From contig NZ_MEHJ01000001.1 in NCBI RefSeq assembly GCF_001746415.1, forward strand, positions 4,664,501 to 4,728,500: 64,000 nt of DNA, given 5' to 3'. Origin of the DNA: Streptomyces agglomeratus. GTDB lineage: Bacteria; Actinomycetota; Actinomycetes; Streptomycetales; Streptomycetaceae. A model generated the notes under the pieces. That model was given only the letters and a program-made list of their open reading frames with translations. It was not told where the DNA came from and did not search any database. The position numbers and the translations under genes were made by a program. Shown one piece after another: positions 36,695 to 45,199 of this stretch (position 1 is its first letter; every line of letters starts with the position of its first letter).

Positions 36695-39686
36695 GTGGTG
36701 ACCTTCGCGCAGGCGCAGGAGCGCGCGGAAGAGTGGGTCAACGGGGACGTGCCCGTGCCGTCGCACCGTGAGGTGCGGGTGCGCGAGTTCGAACTCGGCT
36801 TCGTGGTCTGGGCGGAGGACCGGGTGGACGGTCCCGCTTCGGACGGCGGGCGTCAGCGTCTCGTCATCGCGCGGGACAGTGGTGAGGCCACGCTGTGGCC
36901 CGGGTTGCCGGTGGGCGAGGTGATCCGCCGGTACGAGGAGGAGTACGGGACGCCGGACACGTCATCGGCGCCGGACGCGGGGCCGGCCCCGGCGCAGCGC
37001 GTGGATCTGGAGCAGACGTCGTTCCTGTTGACGCCACCGGAGTGGCTCCAGGAGGCGGCGGACACCATGGGTATTCCGGACCGCCGGAGGGTGGGGGCGG
37101 AGTCGGGCGCCGGTGGGAACGGCGGTGCGGACGCGGGGTCGGACCCGCCCCCGGCGGGTGCTGCCGCTTCTCCGGCGGCGGCGGACGGTGACTGGCCTCT
37201 GGCCGGGGCCACGGGCGCTTCGGGTGCTTCGGTCACGGGTGGTTCCGGCGGTGGCGTCAACGGGCCGCAGGCCGGGGAGGGTTCGCCCTCGGTGGGTGGC
37301 CACTGGGCCGACGCGGTGGGCGCGGGAGCGCCTTCGCCTTCCGCGGGCACTGCCGGTGGCGGTGTCAACGTGCCCGGAGCGGGGGCGGGTTCGCCTTCGG
37401 CGGGTGGTGGCGTGGCGGGCGCCGGTGACGACGCCGGTGACCGGGGGCCGCAGGACCGTGCCGGGTCGCCGTCCGCCGGTGACGGCTGGAGCGGTGCCGG
37501 TTCGGCCGCGGGGGCGGAAGCTGGGGCGGCGCCGGTAGTGAGAACGCCTCACAGGCCGAGCGCGGGTCCGGGGGTACTGCCTGGCCCGACGCGGGCCACG
37601 GCGCGTACGAGCCGACCGCTTCCGACGGCGTTCCGGCCGTGCCCCTCGGGGCGACTCCGTGGGCCGGGACCGACACCAACTCGGCCGGTTCCGACGACGC
37701 GTCCGTCCCGTTGCCGGCGACGGTGTTCGCTCCGCCGCTCTCCGGGTCCGACGAGGACGACGTTCCGCCGCCGGGTGTGCCGCCGGAGGCCAGGACGGCG
37801 CTGATGTCGGGCGGCAGTCGGCTGCCCTCGACGACGGTGGCCCCCGTGCTTCCCGGTGATGCCCGGCAGCCGTCCGAGGCGCCGGACCGCCCGGGCGGGT
37901 TCCGGCCCGGTGCCGGGGACATCTCCGATGCGGCGACCAGCAAGGCCGCCGTGCCGCGCGGTGAGCGGGGGAGCGGTTCGACGCCTCCGCCGCCGCCCGG
38001 CGCCCCCGGTACGCCGGGGGGCGGCCCGGTGCGGTTCCGCCGTCCCCGTCGGGGCCGGGTGCGCCGGGTGTCCCGGCGGGCGGGTACGTACCGACTCAGC
38101 TCGTTTCGGCGCTGGGTCCCGACGGGCCGCAGCCGCCCGGTCCGCCGGCCCCGCCCGGTCCGCCGGCGTCGCCTCCCGGTGGCGGTGTGCACCATGCGGC
38201 GACGATGTTCGCCGACCCGAGCCAGGGCGGTGGCATGCCCGGTGCGCCGCAGCTTCCCGGCCCGCCCGGCCCGCCCGGTGCTCCGGGTCAGCCGGCTCCG
38301 CCCGGGCGTCCCGGCGTTCCTGGTGCGCAGAACCCGCCGCCGGGCGGCGGCGTACATCACGCGGCGACGATGTTCGCGGACCCCAGCCAGGGCGGTGGCA
38401 TGCCCGGTGCCCCGCAGCCTCCCGGCCCGCCCGGTCCTCCCGGTGCGCCGCAGCCTCCCGGCCCGCCCGGTCCTCCCGGCATGCCCGGCGCCCCGCAGCC
38501 TCCCGGTCCTCCCGGTGGCGGTGTGCACCATGCGGAGACCATGCTGGCCGGTCCCGGGCCGGTCGGTCCGCCGCCCGGTGCGCCGCAGCCCCCCGGCCCT
38601 CCCGGGCCGCCGGGAATGCCGCCCGGCGCCGTGCCGATGCCGCACGCCCCGCAGCCGCAGGGGCCGGCGTACGGCTACCCGCAGCCCCGGCCCAGCGGGC
38701 TGCCGACGGTCGGTCCCGGCTACCAGGCCGTACTGCGCTACCGGGCCCAGGACGGCAGCGAGCAGCAGCTCATCCGCCGCTCCGCGCCCGGTACTCCGCA
38801 CCCGGAGTGGCAGATCCTGCACGAGTTGCGCGCGATGAACGTGCCGCCGCAGCAGGTGCTGGAGCTGCACACGGAGCTGGAGTCGTGCGAGCTGCCGGGC
38901 GGTTACTGCGCCCGCATGATCCGCGAGACCTGGCCGCAGGTGCGGATCACGAGTGTGGCGCCGTACGGGAAGGACCATGCCAGCCGCCAGCAGGGCATGC
39001 GGCATCTCCTCACCCACCAGGGCGAGTTGCATCAGGTCGCGGACGGTCCGGCGCGCCCCGCGCCGGTGCGGGTGCCGCTGCCGGCCCCGGGGCAGCTGAT
39101 GCAGGCGCCGCCGATCCCGCCGGAGGGCGTCGCGCACGAGCTGATGGGGGCCTTCGGTCCGCAGGGCGTCTTCCGCTTCGACCAGGCGGCGGTGTCGCGG
39201 CAGGGTGTTCCGGAGATCGTGGCGCGCACGCTCGTGTGGGCCGGACTGCCCGTCGATTTTGGGCCGTTCTTCTGGGCGCAGGCGGTGCCGGGTCAGCCGG
39301 TGCCGACGCTCGCGGAGCTCGCGGCGCAGCGCGGTGTGCAGCCGGCTTCGGACGCGGGTTCGTACCTCGTGATGGGCAGCGACTTCGGCCGGGCGATCTG
39401 TGTGCAGTACGGCACGGCGAACATCGTGGCCGTACCGGTGGAGGCGGGCCCCGGTGGTCAGCCCGTGCCGCCGCAGTTCGTCAATACCGGGCTGCCGGAG
39501 TTCACCCGTTCGCTGGCGCTGCTCGGTCATATGTGGCGGCTGCGCTTCGGCCTGACGCCGGAGCAGGCCGGGCGCTGGACGGTCGACTTCCAGGCGCAGC
39601 TGGCCGCGCTGGACCCCGCGGCGCTCGCGTCGCCGGAGAGCTGGTGGTCGGTGCTGCTGGAGCAGATGTGGGACGGCCTGCTCTGA
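36695..39686 (+). pseudogene. Imm35-like/collagen-like linker/deaminase-like/SUKH-4 gene with two frameshifts
   Basis: Reads in three successive frames as one protein of about 998 residues. Order: an Imm35/YrhB-like domain (FAQAQERAEEWVNGDVPVPSHR...), a Gly/Ala/Ser linker, a Pro/Gly collagen-like region with three HHA.TM..(D/G)P repeats, a deaminase-like domain (HPEW near 38799, CELPGGYC near 38886) and a SUKH-4 domain to the end. Shift one is in the G run at 37521-37527 (adding one G gives GAGSENASQAERG). Shift two is in the G run at 38016-38028 (leading into AVPPSPSGPG). Both restore long conserved reading, so sequence errors are likely. The start is GTG 36695 or 36698, just after the WHH-SUKH gene. 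Confidence 0.75.
38175..38600 (+). repeat. Collagen-like and HHA-TMFADP coding repeats
   Basis: Coding DNA for GPPGPPGAP-type triplets, with a longer unit (HHAATMFADPSQGGGMPGAPQ at the protein level) near 38187 and 38358 and a diverged HHAETMLAGPG copy near 38523. The near-identical DNA copies would favour slippage or recombination. Confidence 0.8.
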
Positions 39687-39767
39687 CGGCCTGAAGGAGT
39701 GGCCCGAACGGGCAGTCGTCGGGGCGTTCGACCTGCGGTACGGGTCGGGCGCCCCGATCGTGCTCGT

Positions 39768-40176
39768 ATGACGCGTCGCCGTACGAGCCGGCTCGAACGG
39801 ATCGCGTTGCTGGTACTGGTTCTGCTGGTCCTGGTAGCGGGGTACGGCGCGGGCCTGTACCTCTGGGCCGGATCGAAGCTCAGGACGACGGACGCGTTCG
39901 CCCGGTACGAGGGCAGGCCGGCGGACGGCAGGGAACCGGCTGGCTGCTGATCGGCTCCGGCAGCCGCTCGTCGCTCACTCCACCTCCGCGTAGTGGTCCA
40001 GGCGCAGCCCGGTCGCCTGCTCAACGGTGCGCGTCAGCAGCTTCGCCCCGCCCACCGCGGGCGAGCCGTTGATCGCCGGGCTGGGTGATGTGGTCGCGTG
40101 GGACGGGCCGGCGGCCGAAAAGCTCTTTCCCGCGCTGCGCGACGACGCCGCGATTCCGGCTTCTGACAGCAATTGA
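39768..40176 (+). pseudogene. Decayed LCP (LytR-CpsA-Psr) gene with inverted middle
   Basis: The N-terminal part of an LCP cell-wall ligase is recognisable: basic start, one membrane helix (IALLVLVLLVLVAGYGAGLYLW) and TTDAFARYEGRPADGR, stopped at 39950. A one-base shift continues as TGWLLIGSGSR, the LCP signature. From about 39978 to 40078 the family resumes on the opposite strand (INGSPAVGGAKLLTRTVEQATGLRLDHYAEVE in two pieces). From about 40080 the plus strand reads LGDVVAWDGPAAEKLF, a C-terminal LCP segment, to TGA 40176. Much of the catalytic domain is missing. The gene is dead. Confidence 0.72.
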
Positions 40177-40284
40177 CGCATCCTTGACCGCGCGGCCGGG
40201 GCGGAGTGTCGGGTTTTGGGCGCTTGAGCCTGATCAGCCAAGATTGCGACGGATTGTGTTGTGCGTCGGAGAGAGGCTTCAAGG

Positions 40285-41178
40285 ATGAGTGCATCGGTTT
40301 CACCGTCACCTCACGGCTTCGTCGCCGGACGGGGCCGCGGCTACCGTCCGGACCAGGTGGAGCGTTACGCCGCCGGACTCTCCCGGGACCGGGACGCCGC
40401 GTGGGAGCGTGCCGCACGCCTCACCGTCCTCAGCAAGGAGATGGAGGCCGAGGCGGCGCGGATGCGCGAGCAGGCCGACGGGCTCGCGCCCCAGACGTAC
40501 GAATCCCTCGGCAAGCGCGCCCAGCACCTTCTCGCGGTGGTCGAGGAGGAGGCGGCGGAACTGGCCGCCGCGGCGCGCGACGAGGCCCAGGCGCTGCGGG
40601 ACGAGGCCGCGGCGGCGGCCGCGGCCACCCGCGAGGCGGCCCGCGCGCACGCGGAGACGGTACTGGCGGACGCCGAGGCCCATGCCCGGCAGATCCTCCT
40701 CGGTGCCCAGCGCACCGCCGACGAGACCAGGACAGCGGCCCGCCGGGACGTGAAGGAGTGGCGGGGGCAGTCCCTCGGGGCGCTGAAGGAGATGCGACAG
40801 CGGTGCGCCGGTCTGCTCGCCGACCAGGAGAAGGAGCACGCGGAGCGGTGGCAGAGCGCGGAGCGTGAATACGCCCGGCGGGCGGCGGAGTCGGACGCCC
40901 GCCACGCCGAACTGACCGCCCGTGCCGAGGGCGGCCTCGCGGACGCGAAGCGGGCGGTGGCCGAGGCGGAGGAGGAGGCCCGGCACGGGCAGGAGAACGC
41001 GGAGGCACGGGCCGCCGAGCTGCTCGCGGAGGCGCGGGTGCGCGAGGAGCGCGTCGTACGCGAGACGGAGCGCGTCCTGCGGGAGCACGACGACGCGCGC
41101 GAGGAGATGCAGGCCCACATGACGCACGTCCGCACCAGCCTGGCCACCCTGACCGGCCGGGCGCCGGCGGAGGGCTGA
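40285..41178 (+). CDS. Coiled-coil cytoskeletal/cellulose-binding-type protein
   Basis: 297 residues. A short DivIVA-like N-terminus (GRGRGYRPDQVERYAAGLSR) is followed by more than 200 residues of Ala/Glu/Arg heptad coiled coil. This pattern occurs in the Streptomyces FilP/Scy-related and cellulose-binding-protein family linked to polar growth. No membrane segments. ATG 40285 follows AAGG. It stands between the LCP remnant and a convergent surface-protein gene. Confidence 0.78.
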   Translation: MSASVSPSPHGFVAGRGRGYRPDQVERYAAGLSRDRDAAWERAARLTVLSKEMEAEAARMREQADGLAPQTYESLGKRAQHLLAVVEEEAAELAAAARDEAQALRDEAAAAAAATREAARAHAETVLADAEAHARQILLGAQRTADETRTAARRDVKEWRGQSLGALKEMRQRCAGLLADQEKEHAERWQSAEREYARRAAESDARHAELTARAEGGLADAKRAVAEAEEEARHGQENAEARAAELLAEARVREERVVRETERVLREHDDAREEMQAHMTHVRTSLATLTGRAPAEG

Positions 41179-41253
41179 GCCCGCCGGGCGCCGGTACCGG
41201 GCGCTTTCGCCCGCTCGGGAAGCGGGATGTGCGGCTGAGCGGCCATGACCTGC

Positions 41254-41286
41254 ACGGGCCCGCATCCGGGGAAGATGCGGGCCCGT
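41254..41286. terminator. Bidirectional terminator
   Basis: ACGGGCCCGCATC (41254-41266) and GATGCGGGCCCGT (41274-41286), a perfect 13-bp stem between convergent genes. Confidence 0.9.
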
Positions 41287-41305
41287 CGGCGTCGGCGGTC
41301 CTGGG

Positions 41306-42628
41306 CTAGGCGGCGGAGCCGGCCTTGCGGCGGCGTACGACGAACACCGCACCGGCGCCGGCCGCTACGGTCGCGGCGGCTGCGAGGGCGAGCTGCGGGA
41401 CGGCGGCGGACGAACCGGTCGCGGCGAGGCTGCCGTTCACCGGCTGGGTGGCGGCGCCGCCCAGCGGCCGCGGGGCCGGGGCGGTGGCCGACGGCGTGGG
41501 CCCGGGGGCCGGGGTCTTGTCGGGCTTGGGCTCGGCGTCCGGGACCTTGCCGGGGTTGCTGCCCGCGGCCGCGATGTCGAACTCGTACATCTCGGCGCCC
41601 GGAGTCCCGCCGCACGACTCGTCGTCGTTGATGTAGTAGCCGGCGACGAACGCGGCACCGTGGCCCGCCGGGGCCTTCGCGTCGGCCTTGAGGCGCAGCT
41701 TGATGTCGCTGTGGGCGCCGGCCTTGAGCGGGCTGATGGTGCTGAGGGTGCCTGACTCGTCGACGGTGTTCCACGCCGTGGAGGACGCCGACGACCATTG
41801 CAGCCTGAGCAGGTCGCTCGTGTCCTTGAGGCCGCTCGTGTCGGTCGCGTGGGCGAACGCGTACGGGTGGACGTCGTCCATGGTCTGGGCGGATTCGTTG
41901 GTCACGCGGAGCCGGAAGGTGACCCACTCGCCCGCGACGACCTTGGAGGGCAGGCCGGTCGCCACGGTGGTGAGGTCCGCCGGGGCGCAGTCGTCGTCGC
42001 CCTCGTTGTCGTCGTCTCCGTCGTCCTCGGCTTCTTCCCTGGCCTTGGCGAGGGCCTCGTCGGCGGCCGTCTTGGTTTCGAGGGTCTTCTCCACGGCCTT
42101 CTGTAGGAGGCCGTACTGCCGGGCGGCGGCGACCCGCGCGTCGTCCCGCGCGGTCATGGCGGTCTGGGCCCTGGCGTCGGCGGCGGTCTTCGTCTCGTCG
42201 GCGGTCCTGACCGTCGCCTCGGCGTCGGTGACGGCCTTCTCGGCGGCCGCCCTCTCCTCCTCGGTGGCGGTCTCCGGGAGTGCGTCGAGCGCGGTCCGGG
42301 CGTCGGCGAGCGCCTTCTCGGCAGCGGTCTTCGCGGTGGCGGCGTCGGCGGCCTCCTTCTTCGCTGCGGCGGCCGCCACGGCGAGGGGGGAGGTGTCGGA
42401 GAGCGCTGCTTCCAGGACCTTCCTGCCGTCCTTCTCGGCCAGCACGGCGTCGTCGTAGGCCCTCTGCGCCTCGGCGGCGGCCTTTTCGAGCTGGGCGAGG
42501 GTGGGCTTGCCGGGCTGTTCCTGCGCGGCCGGCCTGGTGTCGGCGAACGCCGGGGTGACGGAGAGCAGCACGACGGGCGTCGTCACGGCGGCGACAGCGG
42601 CAGTGGCGAGAATACGGCGGAGACTCAC
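41306..42628 (-). CDS. Secreted LAxTG sortase-anchored surface protein with coiled coil
   Basis: 440 residues. Sec signal peptide ending near TPAFA. Residues about 40-210 are an Ala/Glu/Lys-rich coiled coil, followed by an acidic loop (DDGDDDNEGDDD). A beta-type domain with a DUF11-like look follows (VVAGEWVTFRLRVTNESAQTM). Then a Pro-rich spacer, the LAATG sorting signal, a hydrophobic segment and a VVRRRK tail. LAxTG is the motif used by class E sortases of streptomycetes. The role is structural or adhesive by inference. Confidence 0.85.
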   Translation of the reverse strand: MSLRRILATAAVAAVTTPVVLLSVTPAFADTRPAAQEQPGKPTLAQLEKAAAEAQRAYDDAVLAEKDGRKVLEAALSDTSPLAVAAAAAKKEAADAATAKTAAEKALADARTALDALPETATEEERAAAEKAVTDAEATVRTADETKTAADARAQTAMTARDDARVAAARQYGLLQKAVEKTLETKTAADEALAKAREEAEDDGDDDNEGDDDCAPADLTTVATGLPSKVVAGEWVTFRLRVTNESAQTMDDVHPYAFAHATDTSGLKDTSDLLRLQWSSASSTAWNTVDESGTLSTISPLKAGAHSDIKLRLKADAKAPAGHGAAFVAGYYINDDESCGGTPGAEMYEFDIAAAGSNPGKVPDAEPKPDKTPAPGPTPSATAPAPRPLGGAATQPVNGSLAATGSSAAVPQLALAAAATVAAGAGAVFVVRRRKAGSAA

Positions 42629-42901
42629 AGGGGGCCTTCTCTGGGTCCGAACGTACAGAAGTGACGGAAGCAGTCGCCGTGGGAGGACTTCACACCGCGC
42701 AACTTCGCCGAAGAATAGAACCGGTGAAGAGCGGCGAGAAGCCGGGTCCGGCTGGTCCGCCGTTCGCGCGGACGCGCGGGAGGAGCAAAAAAGGATATTC
42801 GCGGATGGTTGCCCACGGGTTCGGTGATTTCTCTGTGGGGGATGTCATGTGCGGCGGGGCATGGCATGGCCTGGCACGGAGGCGGCGCGTGCCGCCCCCC
42901 G

Positions 42902-44524
42902 TCACTTCCCGGTCGGCCCGCCGCCGCCCGCGCCCGCGAGAATCCACGCCTCGACCGCCTCGTACCGGCGGCGTTGGCGGTCGGCCGAGCCGCCGCCGCG
43001 TCGGCTCAGGACCGAGCCCAGCCAGCCCATGAGGAAGCCGAAGGGGATGGACACCAGGCCCGTCGTGGTGAACGGGTACCAGTTGAAGTCCTGGGCCGGG
43101 AACACGGAGTGCGGGGACCCCGAGACCAGGTTGGTGCCGGTCATCAGGACCATCACGCACACCGTGCCGCCGATGAGGGTGCACATCAGGCCGGCACGCG
43201 TGAAGCGGCGCCAGAAGAGGCTGAACACCAGGGCCGGGGCGAGCGCTGACGCGCCGATGCAGAACGAGAGTGTGACCAGGGGCTGTACGTTCCAGTCGCG
43301 GGCCAGTACCGCCAGGCCGATCGCGGGGATGCCGACGCCGATCGCCGCCGCTCTGGCCACGGCCATCTCGGTCCCGTCACGGGCCGGTGATGTGCGCATG
43401 CCGTGGGCGAAGAGGTCGTGGGCGAGGGAATTCGCGCACGCCAGGATCATTCCGGCCACCGAGGCGAGCAGCGTCAGGAAGATGGCGGTCGTGACGGAGG
43501 TGAAGACGAGGGTTTCCAGGGCCGACGCGTCGCCGCCCGCGAGCGCCTGGCCGACCAGGAGGATCGCCGTATTGCCCTGCGGATCGGACGCGGTGATCGT
43601 CCCGCGGCCGGCCAGTGCCGCCGCGCCGAATCCGATCACCGTGATCAGCAGGCAGAAGCAGACCACGGCCGAGACCGCCCAGGACATCGAGCGCCGTACG
43701 GCGAGGGCGTCGCGTGAGCTGTACATGCGCATCGTGATGTGCGGCAGGCAGGCGGCGCCGAGTACCACCGTGAGTTCGGAGCTGATCATGTCGAGTTCGC
43801 TGCCGCCGAACTGGAGGCCCGACCGCAGGTAGGCGTCGCCCGCGCCGCTGCCGGTTTTCGCCGCGCCGATGAGTCGCGCCGTACTCCAGTCGAAGCGGTC
43901 GAGGATCAGTGCGGCGAGGATCACGCCCGTACCGAGCAGGAAGACGGTCTTGATGATCTGGATGAGGGCGGTGCCCTTCATGCCTCCGACGGCGGCGTAA
44001 CTGATCATCAGTACGCCGAGGAGGACGATGGAGCCGGTCCGGAAACCGGAGCCGTCGAAGCCGAGGATGAAGGACAGCAGATGGCCCGCTCCCGAGAGCT
44101 GGACGACCATCATCGGGAGCAGTGCGGCGAGGGTGACGGCGCTCGCCGTGATGCGTACGGCGCGGCTCGGCGCGCGCCGGGTGAAGGCGTCGCCCATGGT
44201 GAACCGGCCCGCGTTGCGCAGGGGTTCGGCCAGCAGGAACATCAGGAGGACGAGGGAGAGCGCGGTGCTCAGGGCGAGTACGACGCCGTCGTAGCCGGTG
44301 AGGGAGATGACGCCGACGGTGCCGAGGACGGTGGCGGCGGAGATGTAGTCGCCGGCGACGGCGAGGCCGTTGCGCATCGGGGAGAGGGAGCGGTAGCCGG
44401 TGTAGAACTCGGCGAGGTCGTCGCGGTCGGGGCCCGTCATGACGCACAGCAGGAGCGTCACCGTGGCGACCGCGATGAAGGCGACGAGGGACATCTGCTG
44501 GGCGGAGTCGCTGAATCCGGTCAT
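42902..44524 (-). CDS. Sodium/solute symporter, ActP-like
   Basis: 540 residues and about 13 membrane segments. The SSS-family parts are EFYTGYRSLSPMRNGLAVAGDYISAATVLG and GMKGTALIQIIKTV, as in acetate/monocarboxylate symporters. Its ATG overlaps the stop of the DUF485 gene (ATGA), the usual pairing for ActP-type transporters. The substrate is probably a short organic acid, by family. Confidence 0.9.
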   Translation of the reverse strand: MTGFSDSAQQMSLVAFIAVATVTLLLCVMTGPDRDDLAEFYTGYRSLSPMRNGLAVAGDYISAATVLGTVGVISLTGYDGVVLALSTALSLVLLMFLLAEPLRNAGRFTMGDAFTRRAPSRAVRITASAVTLAALLPMMVVQLSGAGHLLSFILGFDGSGFRTGSIVLLGVLMISYAAVGGMKGTALIQIIKTVFLLGTGVILAALILDRFDWSTARLIGAAKTGSGAGDAYLRSGLQFGGSELDMISSELTVVLGAACLPHITMRMYSSRDALAVRRSMSWAVSAVVCFCLLITVIGFGAAALAGRGTITASDPQGNTAILLVGQALAGGDASALETLVFTSVTTAIFLTLLASVAGMILACANSLAHDLFAHGMRTSPARDGTEMAVARAAAIGVGIPAIGLAVLARDWNVQPLVTLSFCIGASALAPALVFSLFWRRFTRAGLMCTLIGGTVCVMVLMTGTNLVSGSPHSVFPAQDFNWYPFTTTGLVSIPFGFLMGWLGSVLSRRGGGSADRQRRRYEAVEAWILAGAGGGGPTGK

Positions 44525-44925
44525 ACGGGCCGCCCAGTGCGCCCGGTCCGACCGGTGCGGCCCTGTCGGCGCAGGTGTTCGGCGAGCGGGTCGACGCGGC
44601 GGCGGGCGGAGCGCTCGTACACGGCGATGGCCACCAGGGTGACGGGGAGCTGGCACAGGCCCAGCAGGAGACCGGTGTTGAGGCCGCCGGGCAGCTCGCC
44701 GCCCATGAGACCGGGCGCGAAGGCGGAGAGGACGAGGAAGAGGGTGAAGTAGCCGAGGGCGGTGAGCGTGGCCACCCGGCGCAGCCGGCGGTAGGCCGAG
44801 CGGAGCTTGCGCAGATCGCCGTGGTGGCCGGGGATGTCCGGGTGGGCGGGGGCGGGCTGCGGGGGAAGCGGCGGGGCGGGCGGGGAACTCTGCCAGGGGT
44901 AGAGGTATTCCGGGTAGTGCGACAT
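44521..44925 (-). CDS. DUF485-type small membrane protein
   Basis: 134 residues. A Pro/His-rich cytoplasmic N-terminus, then LRSAYRRLRRVATLTALGYFTLFLVLSAFAP, a GG loop and a second helix (LLLGLCQLPVTLVAIAVYERSARRRVDPLAEHL), the DUF485 pattern. It is coupled to the following symporter, for which such proteins are thought to be accessory. Confidence 0.88.
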   Translation of the reverse strand: MSHYPEYLYPWQSSPPAPPLPPQPAPAHPDIPGHHGDLRKLRSAYRRLRRVATLTALGYFTLFLVLSAFAPGLMGGELPGGLNTGLLLGLCQLPVTLVAIAVYERSARRRVDPLAEHLRRQGRTGRTGRTGRPV

Positions 44926-45164
44926 GTGCGGGCTGCTCCTTGCGCGGCTGGGTCCCGGGCGGACTGCACGGAGGAGCGCGACCGGGGCCGGTGGAGCGGC
45001 GGCGGGGCGCTGGTGGGGCCGCGTACGTTACCCAGCGGTATCCGCGACGGGGAGTCTTTCGTACGAACTGGCGCGGCGGATCGGCTGCTTACCGCGGGTA
45101 ATGTGGTGCCCGCGCATAGTTACTGGCGGTAATGGCCTCAGGGTCGCTCGGGCGGGCGGTCACC

Positions 45165-45196
45165 AGGACACCGGCCGGAGCGTCGGCCGGTGTCCT
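45165..45196 (-). terminator. MFS gene terminator
   Basis: AGGACACCGGCC (45165-45176) and GGCCGGTGTCCT (45185-45196), a perfect 12-bp stem just after the MFS stop codon. Confidence 0.88.
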
Positions 45197-45199
45197 CCG

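Noticed and set aside
38175..38600. Repeats considered as a CRISPR array
   Set aside because: Units are coding, in frame and variable in length with no spacers; they encode collagen-like triplets.
42629..42901. Possible small gene upstream of the LAxTG protein
   Set aside because: Translations are Arg/Pro low complexity with no homology recognised; the interval is better explained as promoter DNA plus the 3' flank of the symporter.
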